28,404 nt of DNA from Amphimedon queenslandica (lineage: Eukaryota > Porifera > Demospongiae > Haplosclerida > Niphatidae): assembly GCF_000090795.2 (NCBI RefSeq), contig NW_003546379.1:98091-126494 (forward strand). The letters run 5' to 3'. Below are positions 9,568 to 17,689 of the stretch, piece by piece. Position 1 is the stretch's first letter, and every line of letters starts with the position of its first letter. The position numbers and the translations under genes were made by a program. Below the pieces are notes generated by a model. The model worked only from the letters and a program-made list of their open reading frames with translations. It was not told the origin of the DNA and searched no databases.

Positions 9568-11229
9568 TTATTGATATCCTGAGGTTATGATATCAGTTGA
9601 CTGGCTGGAGAATTCCATTGGATTTTTCCTCCAGTATTCCTCTTCTTGTTCAATATCGTTAATGGTGTGGTTCTCAGCAATTTCATGAATGTTAATTTCA
9701 ACCTCTCTCACACGTAACTTGTATATCTTAGCAAGAAATATATAAATAAGTAAAAGTAATAAAGACACAATGGCCTGTGTAAGAAGGTAATAAAATCCAC
9801 GACCTAATGAAACCTCTGGACTCATGTAATGAAGAAATGGAAGGAATAATGCAAATTGAATGGTGCTCTTCAACCTCCAGATACAGAACCACAATCCTAT
9901 TATAGTCAACCTCATTGATTTAGGACACTGAGCTAGTATGAACTCCACCAGTACAACAATATACATATACCATATAACTGCATCAATGATATTACTAAAT
10001 ATAATCCATTGACGGTTACTAGTAGTGGATGGATTATCAACAAAAGCAGTGAGACAATGAAACGTTTGTCCAAACTTATAGTTACCAATGACCGATAGAC
10101 CAGTGTTAAGAATATTGACAAAAACTATTAGTGTCAGACCAATTCCTATCCTCTTTAGCATACTAGGAATGTACTTATGAAAACACGGATATATGAGAAA
10201 CTGGTGGAGGAAAATGATAGATACATAAGTTATACAAAAAGATAAGTCCAATCGATCAGGGTATTGACACCCATATATTTCAAGCCTTAGTCCTACAGTA
10301 TTTTCTTCATTAAATGCTAATGCTACAGCACAAATAACCACCAGTGGTATTAATCTAAGAACAGTCTTCACATCTTCTACCTCTTCCTCTGTGAATGGTC
10401 CACCATATTTATCCTTACCCAGGTCTAGTCTTGAAGGAGCCTCTTCCTCCCAGTAGGTCAGAGCACTACGATTCTCAGGATACTTGTGCTTCCTGGCATA
10501 ACACAATACTCTAACTATCAGTTTGACTGGATTAACTGTATTCACTGGAGTAGTATCAAGATATCCATTGAAGAGATTGTGACTGACCAGTACTGCAGAA
10601 ACACAGACAATACCAGCTACAAACAGATGTAATGTTTCTATATGAAATGAGTAAATTGCAGCAGCAATAGCACTAGCAATGATAAGCCCAAGATTATGCC
10701 AGTGTATGATAGCAGTTAGTTCACCACTTGATGATCCAATGAGCTGATCAATATTGAATGGTAACAGAGTAACACGTACAATGGCAAAAGTAATCCATGA
10801 TAGTCCAAATAATGACAACAGTAAGTATGTACAAATTGTACAAGTATACGATACAAAAAGCATGATTGCATAAGGAATTAGTAAAATAAATGTAACATAT
10901 GATCCAACCAGAACAATTTTATATCTGCTTACTAAGAAATCACCAAGATATCCAGCAATCAAGTAAAGAAAAGAGATTGACAATCTTATTAAAAAATAAT
11001 AATAATCACTGAAGGCAACAGAGGGTAAAGCAAATTTTACAAATAAATTTTGACTGATAGACATCATCAAGTCCCAGAATAGTACCAGCAGTGCTCCCTT
11101 AGAATGAATGAACTGGAAACGATAAGAGGAAGGACAAGAGAAACATCTCCTTCTACTAGTAACTGATGATGAGCTTAATAGAGGAACACTATCAGACATT
11201 ATGAAGAAAAGAACAGCAAAGAAAAGCAA
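9568..11229 (-). CDS. POT/SLC15-like membrane transporter
   Basis: An uninterrupted 553-aa frame with about 12 hydrophobic segments. An MFS loop 2-3 motif, GYLGDFLVSRYK, lies at about 93-104. PFNIDQLIG (158-164) resembles the POT FGADQ motif, and IIHWHNLGL resembles the family's FYWxINLG. The cytosolic block RLDLGKDKYGGPFTEEEVED (about 267-286) is typical of animal POT-like proteins. The family mostly carries di/tripeptides or histidine with protons. The usual ExxER motif of helix 1 is absent: the helix reads FWDLMMSISQNLF. The substrate is therefore uncertain. Met11 is a plausible true start; it gives MSDSVPLL, an acidic dileucine signal (DxxxLL) that would suit endolysosomal sorting. The gene has no introns and lies inside an intron of the neurobeachin-like remnant on the same strand, consistent with insertion as a retrocopy (inference). 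Confidence 0.85.
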   Translation of the reverse strand: MLFFAVLFFIMSDSVPLLSSSSVTSRRRCFSCPSSYRFQFIHSKGALLVLFWDLMMSISQNLFVKFALPSVAFSDYYYFLIRLSISFLYLIAGYLGDFLVSRYKIVLVGSYVTFILLIPYAIMLFVSYTCTICTYLLLSLFGLSWITFAIVRVTLLPFNIDQLIGSSSGELTAIIHWHNLGLIIASAIAAAIYSFHIETLHLFVAGIVCVSAVLVSHNLFNGYLDTTPVNTVNPVKLIVRVLCYARKHKYPENRSALTYWEEEAPSRLDLGKDKYGGPFTEEEVEDVKTVLRLIPLVVICAVALAFNEENTVGLRLEIYGCQYPDRLDLSFCITYVSIIFLHQFLIYPCFHKYIPSMLKRIGIGLTLIVFVNILNTGLSVIGNYKFGQTFHCLTAFVDNPSTTSNRQWIIFSNIIDAVIWYMYIVVLVEFILAQCPKSMRLTIIGLWFCIWRLKSTIQFALFLPFLHYMSPEVSLGRGFYYLLTQAIVSLLLLLIYIFLAKIYKLRVREVEINIHEIAENHTINDIEQEEEYWRKNPMEFSSQSTDIITSGYQ

Positions 11230-11382
11230 GAATTCATTAGCTGAAGGTAATGTCTACATCACTTTATTTTTAAAAGAGCTACAGAGGTATTATGAGGATT
11301 AAAATGATACTGGTAAGTTAATACATTATTAGTCAAACTGCAGGCGTTGGTTTTTAAAATCGCAACTCAGTATATCCCTTGC

Positions 11383-11690
11383 TAGAGATGGGTGGATCCA
11401 GAAATTTGCATTCAATTCCAATTCCAAATACTTTTGAGACTGAGAGCGAATACTAATTCCGAGTACTACATCTGTGCATGTGCAAAGCCCCGTGGTATCA
11501 ATTGCAGCAATAAAAATGCATAATTGAGGTATTAACTACTGGTTAATTAACTATTAATATTAAATGGTGTGGTTGGGAGTGGTTTGATTCGGAATTGTTT
11601 CAAATAATTTCCACTTCTCTTTCAATTTGAGTACAATTCCATTTGGAATCGAAGGATCAAATACTCCAGACTCGGAATTGCCCATCACTA
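11383..11690. mobile_element. hAT-type MITE
   Basis: The left end TAGAGATGGG and right end CCCATCACTA are terminal inverted repeats with one mismatch in ten. The flanking 8-mers TCCCTTGC (left) and TCCCCTGC (right) match at 7 of 8 positions, fitting a hAT 8-bp target duplication. The interior has many AATTCC/GGAATT blocks and no coding capacity. It lies in the presumed neurobeachin intron upstream of the transporter. Confidence 0.72.
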
Positions 11691-12828
11691 TCCCCTGCAC
11701 ACTCTCAGTATATTACCGTGCATTAATAGTATATTAATAGTATGCTCTTACCTTCTTACTGGCCCTGATCCAAAGACTAGCATTAAACATGTACAGTTGT
11801 ACCACTAATGGTAAGATGAGCTCTTCAGAATAAGGAGACTTTGAGAGATAACGTAAGAAATCAAAAATGACAGAAAGCAAGTCTTCACTTAATTAAATGT
11901 AATGGAGATACCTATAAACAATAATAATGAATTATTAGCAGTGTGCTTATTATTATTATTATTAGTGTGCATTATTCTCCTGCCAACCTCATCTCCTGCA
12001 CTTTTCCCAGTAGATGAGGTATTAATGAGCTCATTTGTACCAGCTGGTACATGTAACTAGTGGTTGAGTTACGAGCTAATTCAAAAATTAATGACAATAA
12101 TTAACACTAAGAGACATTGGGAGAGAAAAGGCAGTGAAATTTATAAAACTACAGCTGGAGTACCTCAGTGAGTAATCAATGACAGTTTTCCCTTTCAATG
12201 TCACCAGCTGCTCTGTATCCAGCTGAGCTAGAAAACAATGGGAAAGAATTATGCCTTTAAAATTAAATAAAATATATGTAATCATAAAAAATACATTAAA
12301 AATAACATTCCAATACCTATATTATTCCTCCTAAGGAATGAAAAGCACTGTGTATTGATGTATGTAGTGAGGACTGGCTCCACCCCCTGCATTAATAAAG
12401 ATCACATGATAGTCACATGATACTTACCTCAAGCATTATATAGCACCAATCGCACCATAGCACAGAGGTGAGCGATGAGCAAACACTGAACTGTGACCTT
12501 CAGTTGGTGAAGCTTCAAGACACAACCGACCATCAAATAATTAACGAATTGGACAAACAATAACTATTCAGTAATATATAATAACATTATTATAACATTA
12601 ATTTTATTAATTATTGTTTTTATTTACTTTTTGTTCTTTCGTTGTTAAATGGCATATCAACTTCGGCTTAAAATTTGAACTGACTGTACAAAATTGACAA
12701 GGCATTGAAGACAAAGTCAACAGACTCAGTAGCATACCCTATAGTTGGATCCTAGCTTGTAAAGTGAAGAAACTGAGTCCAGCTCTACTGATAGGGATCC
12801 TCCATATGTACAGGGCAGCCAATTGTCC

Positions 12829-13004
12829 TTGTCACCTTGTGACACTGAGACTGGAGTATAGCCATGTGATTATTTTATAAATCACATATCACACATGTAT
12901 TGTATCACATAAATCTAAAATTAGAAAGTGTAGTTAGTCTAATAATGTTTATTTAGTAGGCTGCGTGGGTGTGTCCTTGACAATTAGAGCTCACCATAGC
13001 TCAC
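12829..13004. other. non-coding spacer
   Basis: No gene was recognised. It contains two near-identical AGCTCACCATAG blocks at about 12989-13009, just before the MITE. Confidence 0.4.
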
Positions 13005-13015
13005 CATAGATATTC

Positions 13016-13190
13016 AAATACAGTGATTTTCCTTAAACTGGCATGAAAGGCAAGCAGAAATGTGTCATGCACATGCTCTGTTGTGGTCAGAAATAAAACG
13101 GATGCACCTACTTAATACTGACCACAACAGAGCATGTGCCTAACACATCTCTGCTTGCCTTTCATGTAAGTTTAAGGAAAATCACTGTAT
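13016..13190. mobile_element. MITE with long inverted repeats and flanking direct repeat
   Basis: Arms of about 70 bases, starting ATACAGTGATTTTCCTTA at 13018 and ending with its complement at 13190, pair with few mismatches around a loop of roughly 25 bases near 13093-13117. An 11-base direct repeat, CATAGATATTC, flanks it at 13005-13015 and 13191-13201, fitting a target-site duplication. There is no coding capacity. The family is not identified. Confidence 0.8.
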
Positions 13191-13317
13191 CATAGATATT
13201 CTCAATACTCATGATAGACTATGTCAAGTAACTGCATGACTCCTATGAACAAAATACTCTTAATTATCAAGATAACCATGATACCGGTAACTGGTTATTT
13301 CAGGATCTAAAAGACCT

Positions 13318-13520
13318 TAATATTATTATTCTTATTATTACCATTATTGTTGTTGTTATTGTTGTTGTTATACCAAAGCCAAAAAACAAACCAAAAAAGA
13401 AAGTCCTAACAAAAAAGAAGCAACTTATTATCATTATTATTATTGTTGTTGTTGTTGTTGTTATTGTTGTTGCTATACCAAAGCCAAAAAAAAACCAAAA
13501 AAAACAATATTATTATTATC
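13318..13520 (+). repeat. duplicated (TTA/TTG)n plus A-rich block
   Basis: A compound ATT/GTT microsatellite followed by TATACCAAAGCCAAAAAA occurs twice, at about 13320-13400 and 13430-13510. The second copy has a longer GTT run. It sits downstream of the first secreted-protein gene. Confidence 0.85.
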
Positions 13521-13535
13521 ATCATCAATTTTATA

Positions 13536-13606
13536 CTATAATAGTAAAAAAAGAGAAAAGTAATAAATGTTAAACGGCCTAAATTATTGCAAAAAAATTA
13601 TTGTAA
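13536..13606 (-). repeat. single 3' minisatellite unit, paralog 1
   Basis: One unit of the A-rich sequence containing AAACGGCCTAAATTATTGC, directly after the stop codon in transcript direction. The equivalent sites of paralogs 2 and 3 have about five and three units. Confidence 0.7.
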
Positions 13607-13617
13607 ACAGTTTCAGT

Positions 13618-14901
13618 TCAGGTGACGTATATATCATATTGATCAATTCCAACGTTTTCATTACCTGGTCCCTCATCAGTGCAAACCCTCATCTCAATAT
13701 TATCAGTAGTCGTGGATCCAATCTTCTTGAGAAACCAAGGGAGGAGAGGGTAAGCACAACATTTTGATTCATTGGATGGGCAATTTTTTCCATCCCAAAG
13801 TGGATCAGCAACTCCAAATGTATTCTGTCCACCACCTGGAAAACCAGACTCACAATAATAATCTCTGCCAATAAATGATGCAGTAGGTTTTCTAGAATTA
13901 CCACATGGACAACCTTGACTTGCTTGGCTTGCACAAAGAGACCAAACGTGCTTACGAGGAGACCCACGAGTGATGCTAACGCCATCCACATAAACTGCAT
14001 CAATTCCTCTGTTGTTTATGAAACCATCAACTGTATACCTCTGATAACCTCTGACTCGTCCACACACTTGAGAATACTTCAAACCCTGTGAAGGGATAGG
14101 TATAGACTGACAGCCGGCTTTATTCTTAGTGCAAAATCTTGTTTTACTCTGTGTAATCAGCTGGAGTGAAGAGGGGCAGGTAGAAGAGGGTTGAGTCATG
14201 TCAAGGTTTCCTAGTCTAGTCCATCCTCCATCAATACCACACAAAGCTCCCATATGACAGTACACCGTTACACTTTTATTATCAATATATAACTGGTAGT
14301 TACCTGATACACTTCCAGAAATGTTCCTCTTGATCTCTGCACAGGAAGAATAGGTTATAGATCTGATGCAACTTGTGGTTTTTATCATAGCATCATTGCA
14401 GCTCTTTAGTGACTGCATGAGATCCCTATTAGCTTTTTGAGCGCAGGCACAGGTTGACATAAGCTGCACACTCTCATAAACTGCTCTTTTGTTACGGCTG
14501 GTACAGGATTCCATAGCCTTGATAACATTGATGCAACTTTCAAGGGACTGGAGAAGGCCTTTCCTAATTTTCTCAGCACATGCACAACTTCCAGCTTGTA
14601 TTTTTACCCCAGCAGCATTGCTGTCAACATCTTGCATTGACTTTTGAGGTTGATATGATTCTCTTTCTGGTTGAAGTAGATCTATATCTTGTGGAGGCTG
14701 TGCTGGCAGGCCATTTTGCATGAAATCATCACTCTCTAAACCATTTTCCTTTTGATTAGCAGATGGTTCTTGCGTGCCATACTCATCATAAGCTTTCCAG
14801 GCTTCTTTTGGTCCTGTTTCCAAGTCCCACTCTTCTTTTGCATTTGTTCTAGCTTCTACTGTTAGCATAAACAGAGAAAGAAATACACAAATAAATTTCA
14901 T
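13618..14901 (-). CDS. secreted Cys-rich fibrinogen-like protein, paralog 1
   Basis: A 427-aa intronless gene. Residues 1-18 are a signal peptide (MKFICVFLSLFMLTVEA). An acidic, Gln-rich linker with a KEAWKAYDEY block follows to about residue 103. Two four-cysteine modules come next, each CxC-x14-C-x9-C, separated by SRNKR, a furin-type RxKR site. The C-terminal domain of about 235 residues has VYCHMGALCGIDGGWTRLG, VCGRVRGYQRYT, DPLWDGKNC and LPWFLKKIGSTTTDNIEMRV. I recall this domain from many uncharacterised sponge and cnidarian secreted proteins; its VYC-GGWT core resembles the start of a fibrinogen C-terminal domain. Extracellular binding or matrix roles are inferences. This copy differs most from the other two near residues 170-190 and in the SQASQGCPCG loop. 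Its upstream TATA position reads GATAAAAAG. Confidence 0.88.
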   Translation of the reverse strand: MKFICVFLSLFMLTVEARTNAKEEWDLETGPKEAWKAYDEYGTQEPSANQKENGLESDDFMQNGLPAQPPQDIDLLQPERESYQPQKSMQDVDSNAAGVKIQAGSCACAEKIRKGLLQSLESCINVIKAMESCTSRNKRAVYESVQLMSTCACAQKANRDLMQSLKSCNDAMIKTTSCIRSITYSSCAEIKRNISGSVSGNYQLYIDNKSVTVYCHMGALCGIDGGWTRLGNLDMTQPSSTCPSSLQLITQSKTRFCTKNKAGCQSIPIPSQGLKYSQVCGRVRGYQRYTVDGFINNRGIDAVYVDGVSITRGSPRKHVWSLCASQASQGCPCGNSRKPTASFIGRDYYCESGFPGGGQNTFGVADPLWDGKNCPSNESKCCAYPLLPWFLKKIGSTTTDNIEMRVCTDEGPGNENVGIDQYDIYVT

Positions 14902-14977
14902 ACTGATGTAGATCTAATTTATTATAAAGAGTGTATTACTATGATAGGACTGACAAAATAGATAGGCTATGGTTGCT

Positions 14978-14986
14978 CTTTTTATC
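14978..14986 (-). promoter_or_regulatory. degenerate TATA-box position, paralog 1
   Basis: On the minus strand this reads GATAAAAAG where the paralogs have TATAAAAG or TATAAAAAG. It is about 80 bp upstream of the ATG. Sequence present in paralog 3 immediately upstream (about 21642-21712) is missing here, and the junction falls next to the TATA box, so a deletion apparently removed its first T. Confidence 0.5.
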
Positions 14987-15020
14987 TCGGACACAGAGTA
15001 AAAGGAACAAAAATTATTGC

Positions 15021-15102
15021 CAAATATATCTGGCAAGCCAATATGTCTAGCAAGCCAATATCTTTGGCAAACCAGTAATATTATTATGTCTGGCAAGCCA
15101 AG
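15021..15102 (-). repeat. dyad minisatellite A upstream of paralog 1
   Basis: Four imperfect units of about 18 bp. On the + strand the core is TATGTCTGGCAAGCCAA; read from the gene it is TTGGCTTGCCAGACATA. Each unit contains the dyad TGGCTTGCCA. The array lies about 120-200 bp upstream of the start codon. Similar arrays occur at 19441, 21739 and 23098. Confidence 0.82.
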
Positions 15103-15711
15103 TAATTCTTACTATATTATATTATTAGTAGTAGTATAGTAGTATTCTGGCTTTTAAAGATTGTGTACCAGTTCAGCACATGCTGTGCATGTGTTATGAC
15201 TCTAACCAATGGTTGGAATACTGTCATCTTATATAGTACATGTATACATGCATAAGTGGTGAATCCAATTTATATCAATGTACATGTATACAACAAGACA
15301 GTTTTTGGTATAGACATTCACTCAGGAGGGTTGGGGTTGATCACAAAATTTTTGATTGCAATCGACTACAATTTAGTGCACTTTAAAGTACATGAGTACA
15401 TTCAGTGTTACTTTATGATACATATTGTTACGATTGTCTAGATCTGATCAGTAATCACAATCACTGCATGTCTGTGTGATTGCAAATATTATATCATAAT
15501 CAAGGCAATGTAACTAAGGTACTATTTAGGTCTCTGTTGCCTAGGGTGTGAAAAGTTTTAATGTTAGACTTGTGAGAGTTTGATATGCACAGTCCTTGCT
15601 AAACTCTGGCATCATTCACATTGCAGTCATGTTCAATGCACTGTTTGTGTTTAGATTATTTTTTGAAGCCTAAAAATCTAAACATAGCTTAGGCTAATTG
15701 ATACTAAAATA
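15103..15711. other. conserved duplicated spacer block (copy A)
   Basis: Non-coding spacer shared with 19523-20104, 21816-22232 and 23183-23590. Shared landmarks are TTGTGTACCAGTTCAGCA, CAATGGTTGGAATACT, CACTTTAAAGTAC and GTAATCACAATCACTGCATG. It lies between the 5' side of paralog 1 and the 3' side of paralog 2. No exon was seen in it. Confidence 0.75.
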
Positions 15712-15950
15712 GCAAAAAAGAAAAATTATTGATGAATTTTAAATAGCCTATAGTATTGCAAAAAAGAAGAAATAGTAATAAATTTGAAACAGCCTAAATT
15801 ATTGCAAAAAAAGAAGAAATAATAATAAATTTGAAACGGCCTAAATTATTGCAAAAAAGAAGAAATAGTAATAAATTCAAAATGGCCTAAATTGTTGCAA
15901 AAAGAAGAAATAGTAATGAATTTTAAATGGCCTAAATTATTGCAAAAAAT
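15712..15950 (-). repeat. 3' minisatellite of paralog 2, about five units
   Basis: About five tandem units of about 45-46 bp, each with AAGAAGAAATAGTAATAAAT followed by a GGCCTAAATTATTGC block. The array runs to about 20 bp from the stop codon and is probably transcribed as 3' UTR (inference). Confidence 0.85.
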
Positions 15951-15969
15951 CATTGTAAACAGTTTCAGT

Positions 15970-17247
15970 TCAGTTGACATATATCTCGTATTGATCAATT
16001 CCAATGTTTTCATTACCTGGTGCCTCATCACTGCAAACCCTTATCTCAATATTATCAGTAATTGTGGATCCAATCTTCTTGAGGAACCATGGGAGAAGAG
16101 GGGGAGTACAACATTTTGCTTCATTGGATGGGCAATTTTTCCCATCCCAAAGTGGATCGGCAACTCCAAAAGTATTCTGTGGACCACCTGGAAAACCAGA
16201 CTCACAATAATAATCACTGCCAACAAATGATGCAGGCTTCCTACCACCACTGCATGGACAACCACCATAATTTTGGGTGCTTCCACCAAGAGACCAAACA
16301 TGCTTACGAGGAGACCCACGAGTGATGCTAACACCATCCACATAACCTTGATCAATTGTTTTGTGGTTTATAAAACCTTCAAGTGTATACCTCTGATAAC
16401 CTCTGACTCGTCCACACACTTGAGAATACTTCAAACCCTGTGAAGGGACAGGTATAGACTTACAGCCAGCTTGATTCTTAGTGCAAATTCTTGTACTACT
16501 CTGTGTGATCAGCTGGAGTGAAGTGGGGCAGGTAGAAGAGGGTTGAGTTATATCAAGCTTTCCTAGTCTAGTCCATCCTCCATCAATGCCACACAAAGCT
16601 CCCATATGACAGTACACCGTTACACTTTTATTATTAATATATAACTGGTAGTCACCTGATGCACTTCCAGGATTGTAGCTCTTGATCTCTGCACAGGAGG
16701 AAAAACTTGCAAGGCAAGTTGTGGTTGTCATCATAGCATCAGTGCAGCTCTTTAGTGACTGCATGAGATCCCTATTAGCTTTTTGAGCACAGGCACAGGT
16801 TGACATAAGCTGCACACTCTCATAAACTGCTCTTTTGTTACGGCCAGTACAGGATTCCATAGCCTTGATAACATTGACGCAGCTTTCAAGGGACTGGAGA
16901 AGGCCTTTCCTTATTTTCTCAGCACATGCACAACTTCCAGCTTGTATTTTTACCCCAGCAGCATTGCTGTCAACATCTTGCATTGACTTTTGAGGTTGAT
17001 ATGAATCTCTTTCTGGTTGAAGTAGATCTACATCTTGCGAAGGCTGTTTTGCCATACCATTTTGCATGAAATCATCACTCTTTAAACCATTTTCCTTTTG
17101 ATTAGCTGATGGTTCTTGTGTGCCATACTCATCATAAGCTTTCCAGGCTTCTTTTGGTCCTGTTTCCAAGTCCCACTCTTCTTCTGCATTTGTTCTAGCT
17201 TCTACTGTTAGTATAAACAGAGAAAGAAATACACAAATGAATTTCAT
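15970..17247 (-). CDS. secreted Cys-rich fibrinogen-like protein, paralog 2
   Basis: A 425-aa intronless gene. The signal peptide is MKFICVFLSLFILTVEA. The acidic linker runs to about residue 103. Module 1 has cysteines at 106, 108, 123 and 133, and module 2 at 151, 153, 168 and 178, so the spacing is identical and the period is 45 residues. Between them is R136-N-K-R139, a furin-type site. The conserved C-terminal domain starts near C185 (SCAEIK) and includes GGWTRLG, VCGRVRGYQRYT, a CPC motif, DYYCESGFPGG, DPLWDGKNC and the ending IGIDQYEIYVN. Secretion and disulfide bonding are inferred; the ligand is unknown. The start is supported by the TATA box about 70 bp upstream and by conservation among paralogs. 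Unlike the other two, it has no dyad minisatellite close upstream: the sequence diverges just beyond the TATA box and the nearest array lies about 2.2 kb away. Confidence 0.9.
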   Translation of the reverse strand: MKFICVFLSLFILTVEARTNAEEEWDLETGPKEAWKAYDEYGTQEPSANQKENGLKSDDFMQNGMAKQPSQDVDLLQPERDSYQPQKSMQDVDSNAAGVKIQAGSCACAEKIRKGLLQSLESCVNVIKAMESCTGRNKRAVYESVQLMSTCACAQKANRDLMQSLKSCTDAMMTTTTCLASFSSCAEIKSYNPGSASGDYQLYINNKSVTVYCHMGALCGIDGGWTRLGKLDITQPSSTCPTSLQLITQSSTRICTKNQAGCKSIPVPSQGLKYSQVCGRVRGYQRYTLEGFINHKTIDQGYVDGVSITRGSPRKHVWSLGGSTQNYGGCPCSGGRKPASFVGSDYYCESGFPGGPQNTFGVADPLWDGKNCPSNEAKCCTPPLLPWFLKKIGSTITDNIEIRVCSDEAPGNENIGIDQYEIYVN

Positions 17248-17312
17248 ACTGATGTATTATAAAGAGTGTATTACTATGATAGAACTGATAAGACAGAGAG
17301 GCTATGATTGCT

Positions 17313-17321
17313 CTTTTTATA
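17313..17321 (-). promoter_or_regulatory. TATA box of paralog 2
   Basis: TATAAAAAG on the minus strand, about 66 bp upstream of the ATG, within the conserved context GGGTATAAAAAGAGC. Its position fits a transcription start about 30 bp downstream and a short 5' UTR. Confidence 0.65.
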
Positions 17322-17689
17322 CCCTTCCCTCTCAGGGCACGGACCAAATAAACCCATCCCAAGGCTAATTTTCATGCAATAATTTTCTATAATGATATTC
17401 ATCATTCAATGTCATTAGGTTCCCAACTGTTGCAAAACAAAAAATAATAGCTACAAGCTACTAAAAGCGACGAAATAAAGAACTTTAGTGAAGCTACAAC
17501 ATATATAGCTGAAGCAGCTCCTACAGCAACTTCTGCTTTGCAGGAGGGCTGCTGGCTACACAAGACTACAATGGTACAATAGCTATAGTATGGGTATAAC
17601 AAAATGGTATGGGTATTTTACAAGCAGCATTAAGTAAATAATGATAATAATAAAATAAAATAACAATAATAATAACTGCCAAAAAAATA
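17322..17689. other. spacer without recognised feature
   Basis: Upstream of paralog 2, unlike the spacer upstream of paralogs 1 and 3. It ends in an A-rich (AAT)n-like tract near 17635-17690. No coding exon was seen. Confidence 0.4.

Larger units (their letters stand above)
9152..12828 (-). pseudogene. neurobeachin-family gene remnant
   Basis: Read right to left, scattered segments follow the order of neurobeachin (NBEA). 12828-12668 has GQLAALY then LYKLGSNYR (end of the concanavalin-like domain). 12534-12428 reads DGRLCLEASPTEGHSSVFAH. 12386-12317 contains TSIHSAFHSLGGI. 12227-12164 begins AQLDTEQL. 11887-11752 ends MFNASLWIRASKK. 9355-9152 begins VQIYLYSRLATEF. The last two join in phase 0 with GTAAGA and TTAG sites and match NBEA's FNPAIWIHTPAKVQ region. 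The first segment needs at least two frame changes. The second has an in-frame TAA at 12438-12436 before a perfect GTAAGT donor. The third ends in TAG and does not join the fourth in phase. About 45 residues expected between the fourth and fifth segments were not found. A pseudogene or partial copy is most likely; unusual splicing of a live gene is the alternative. In live relatives the protein is a large BEACH-WD40 vesicle-trafficking scaffold. Confidence 0.68.

Noticed and set aside
13689..14003. 104-aa overlapping frame within paralog 1 (and the equivalent in paralog 2, and + strand frames)
   Set aside because: These are frame shadows of the strongly conserved long genes; they have no motif of their own.
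15021..15102. CRISPR-like repeat array
   Set aside because: Units of about 18 bp are directly adjacent with no unique spacers, the genome is eukaryotic, and the repeats are imperfect. It is a minisatellite.
15021..15102. NF-I binding sites (TTGGC-N5-GCCAA)
   Set aside because: The dyad spacing here is 2 bases, not 5, so the known NF-I site does not fit. Only an unspecified dyad can be claimed.
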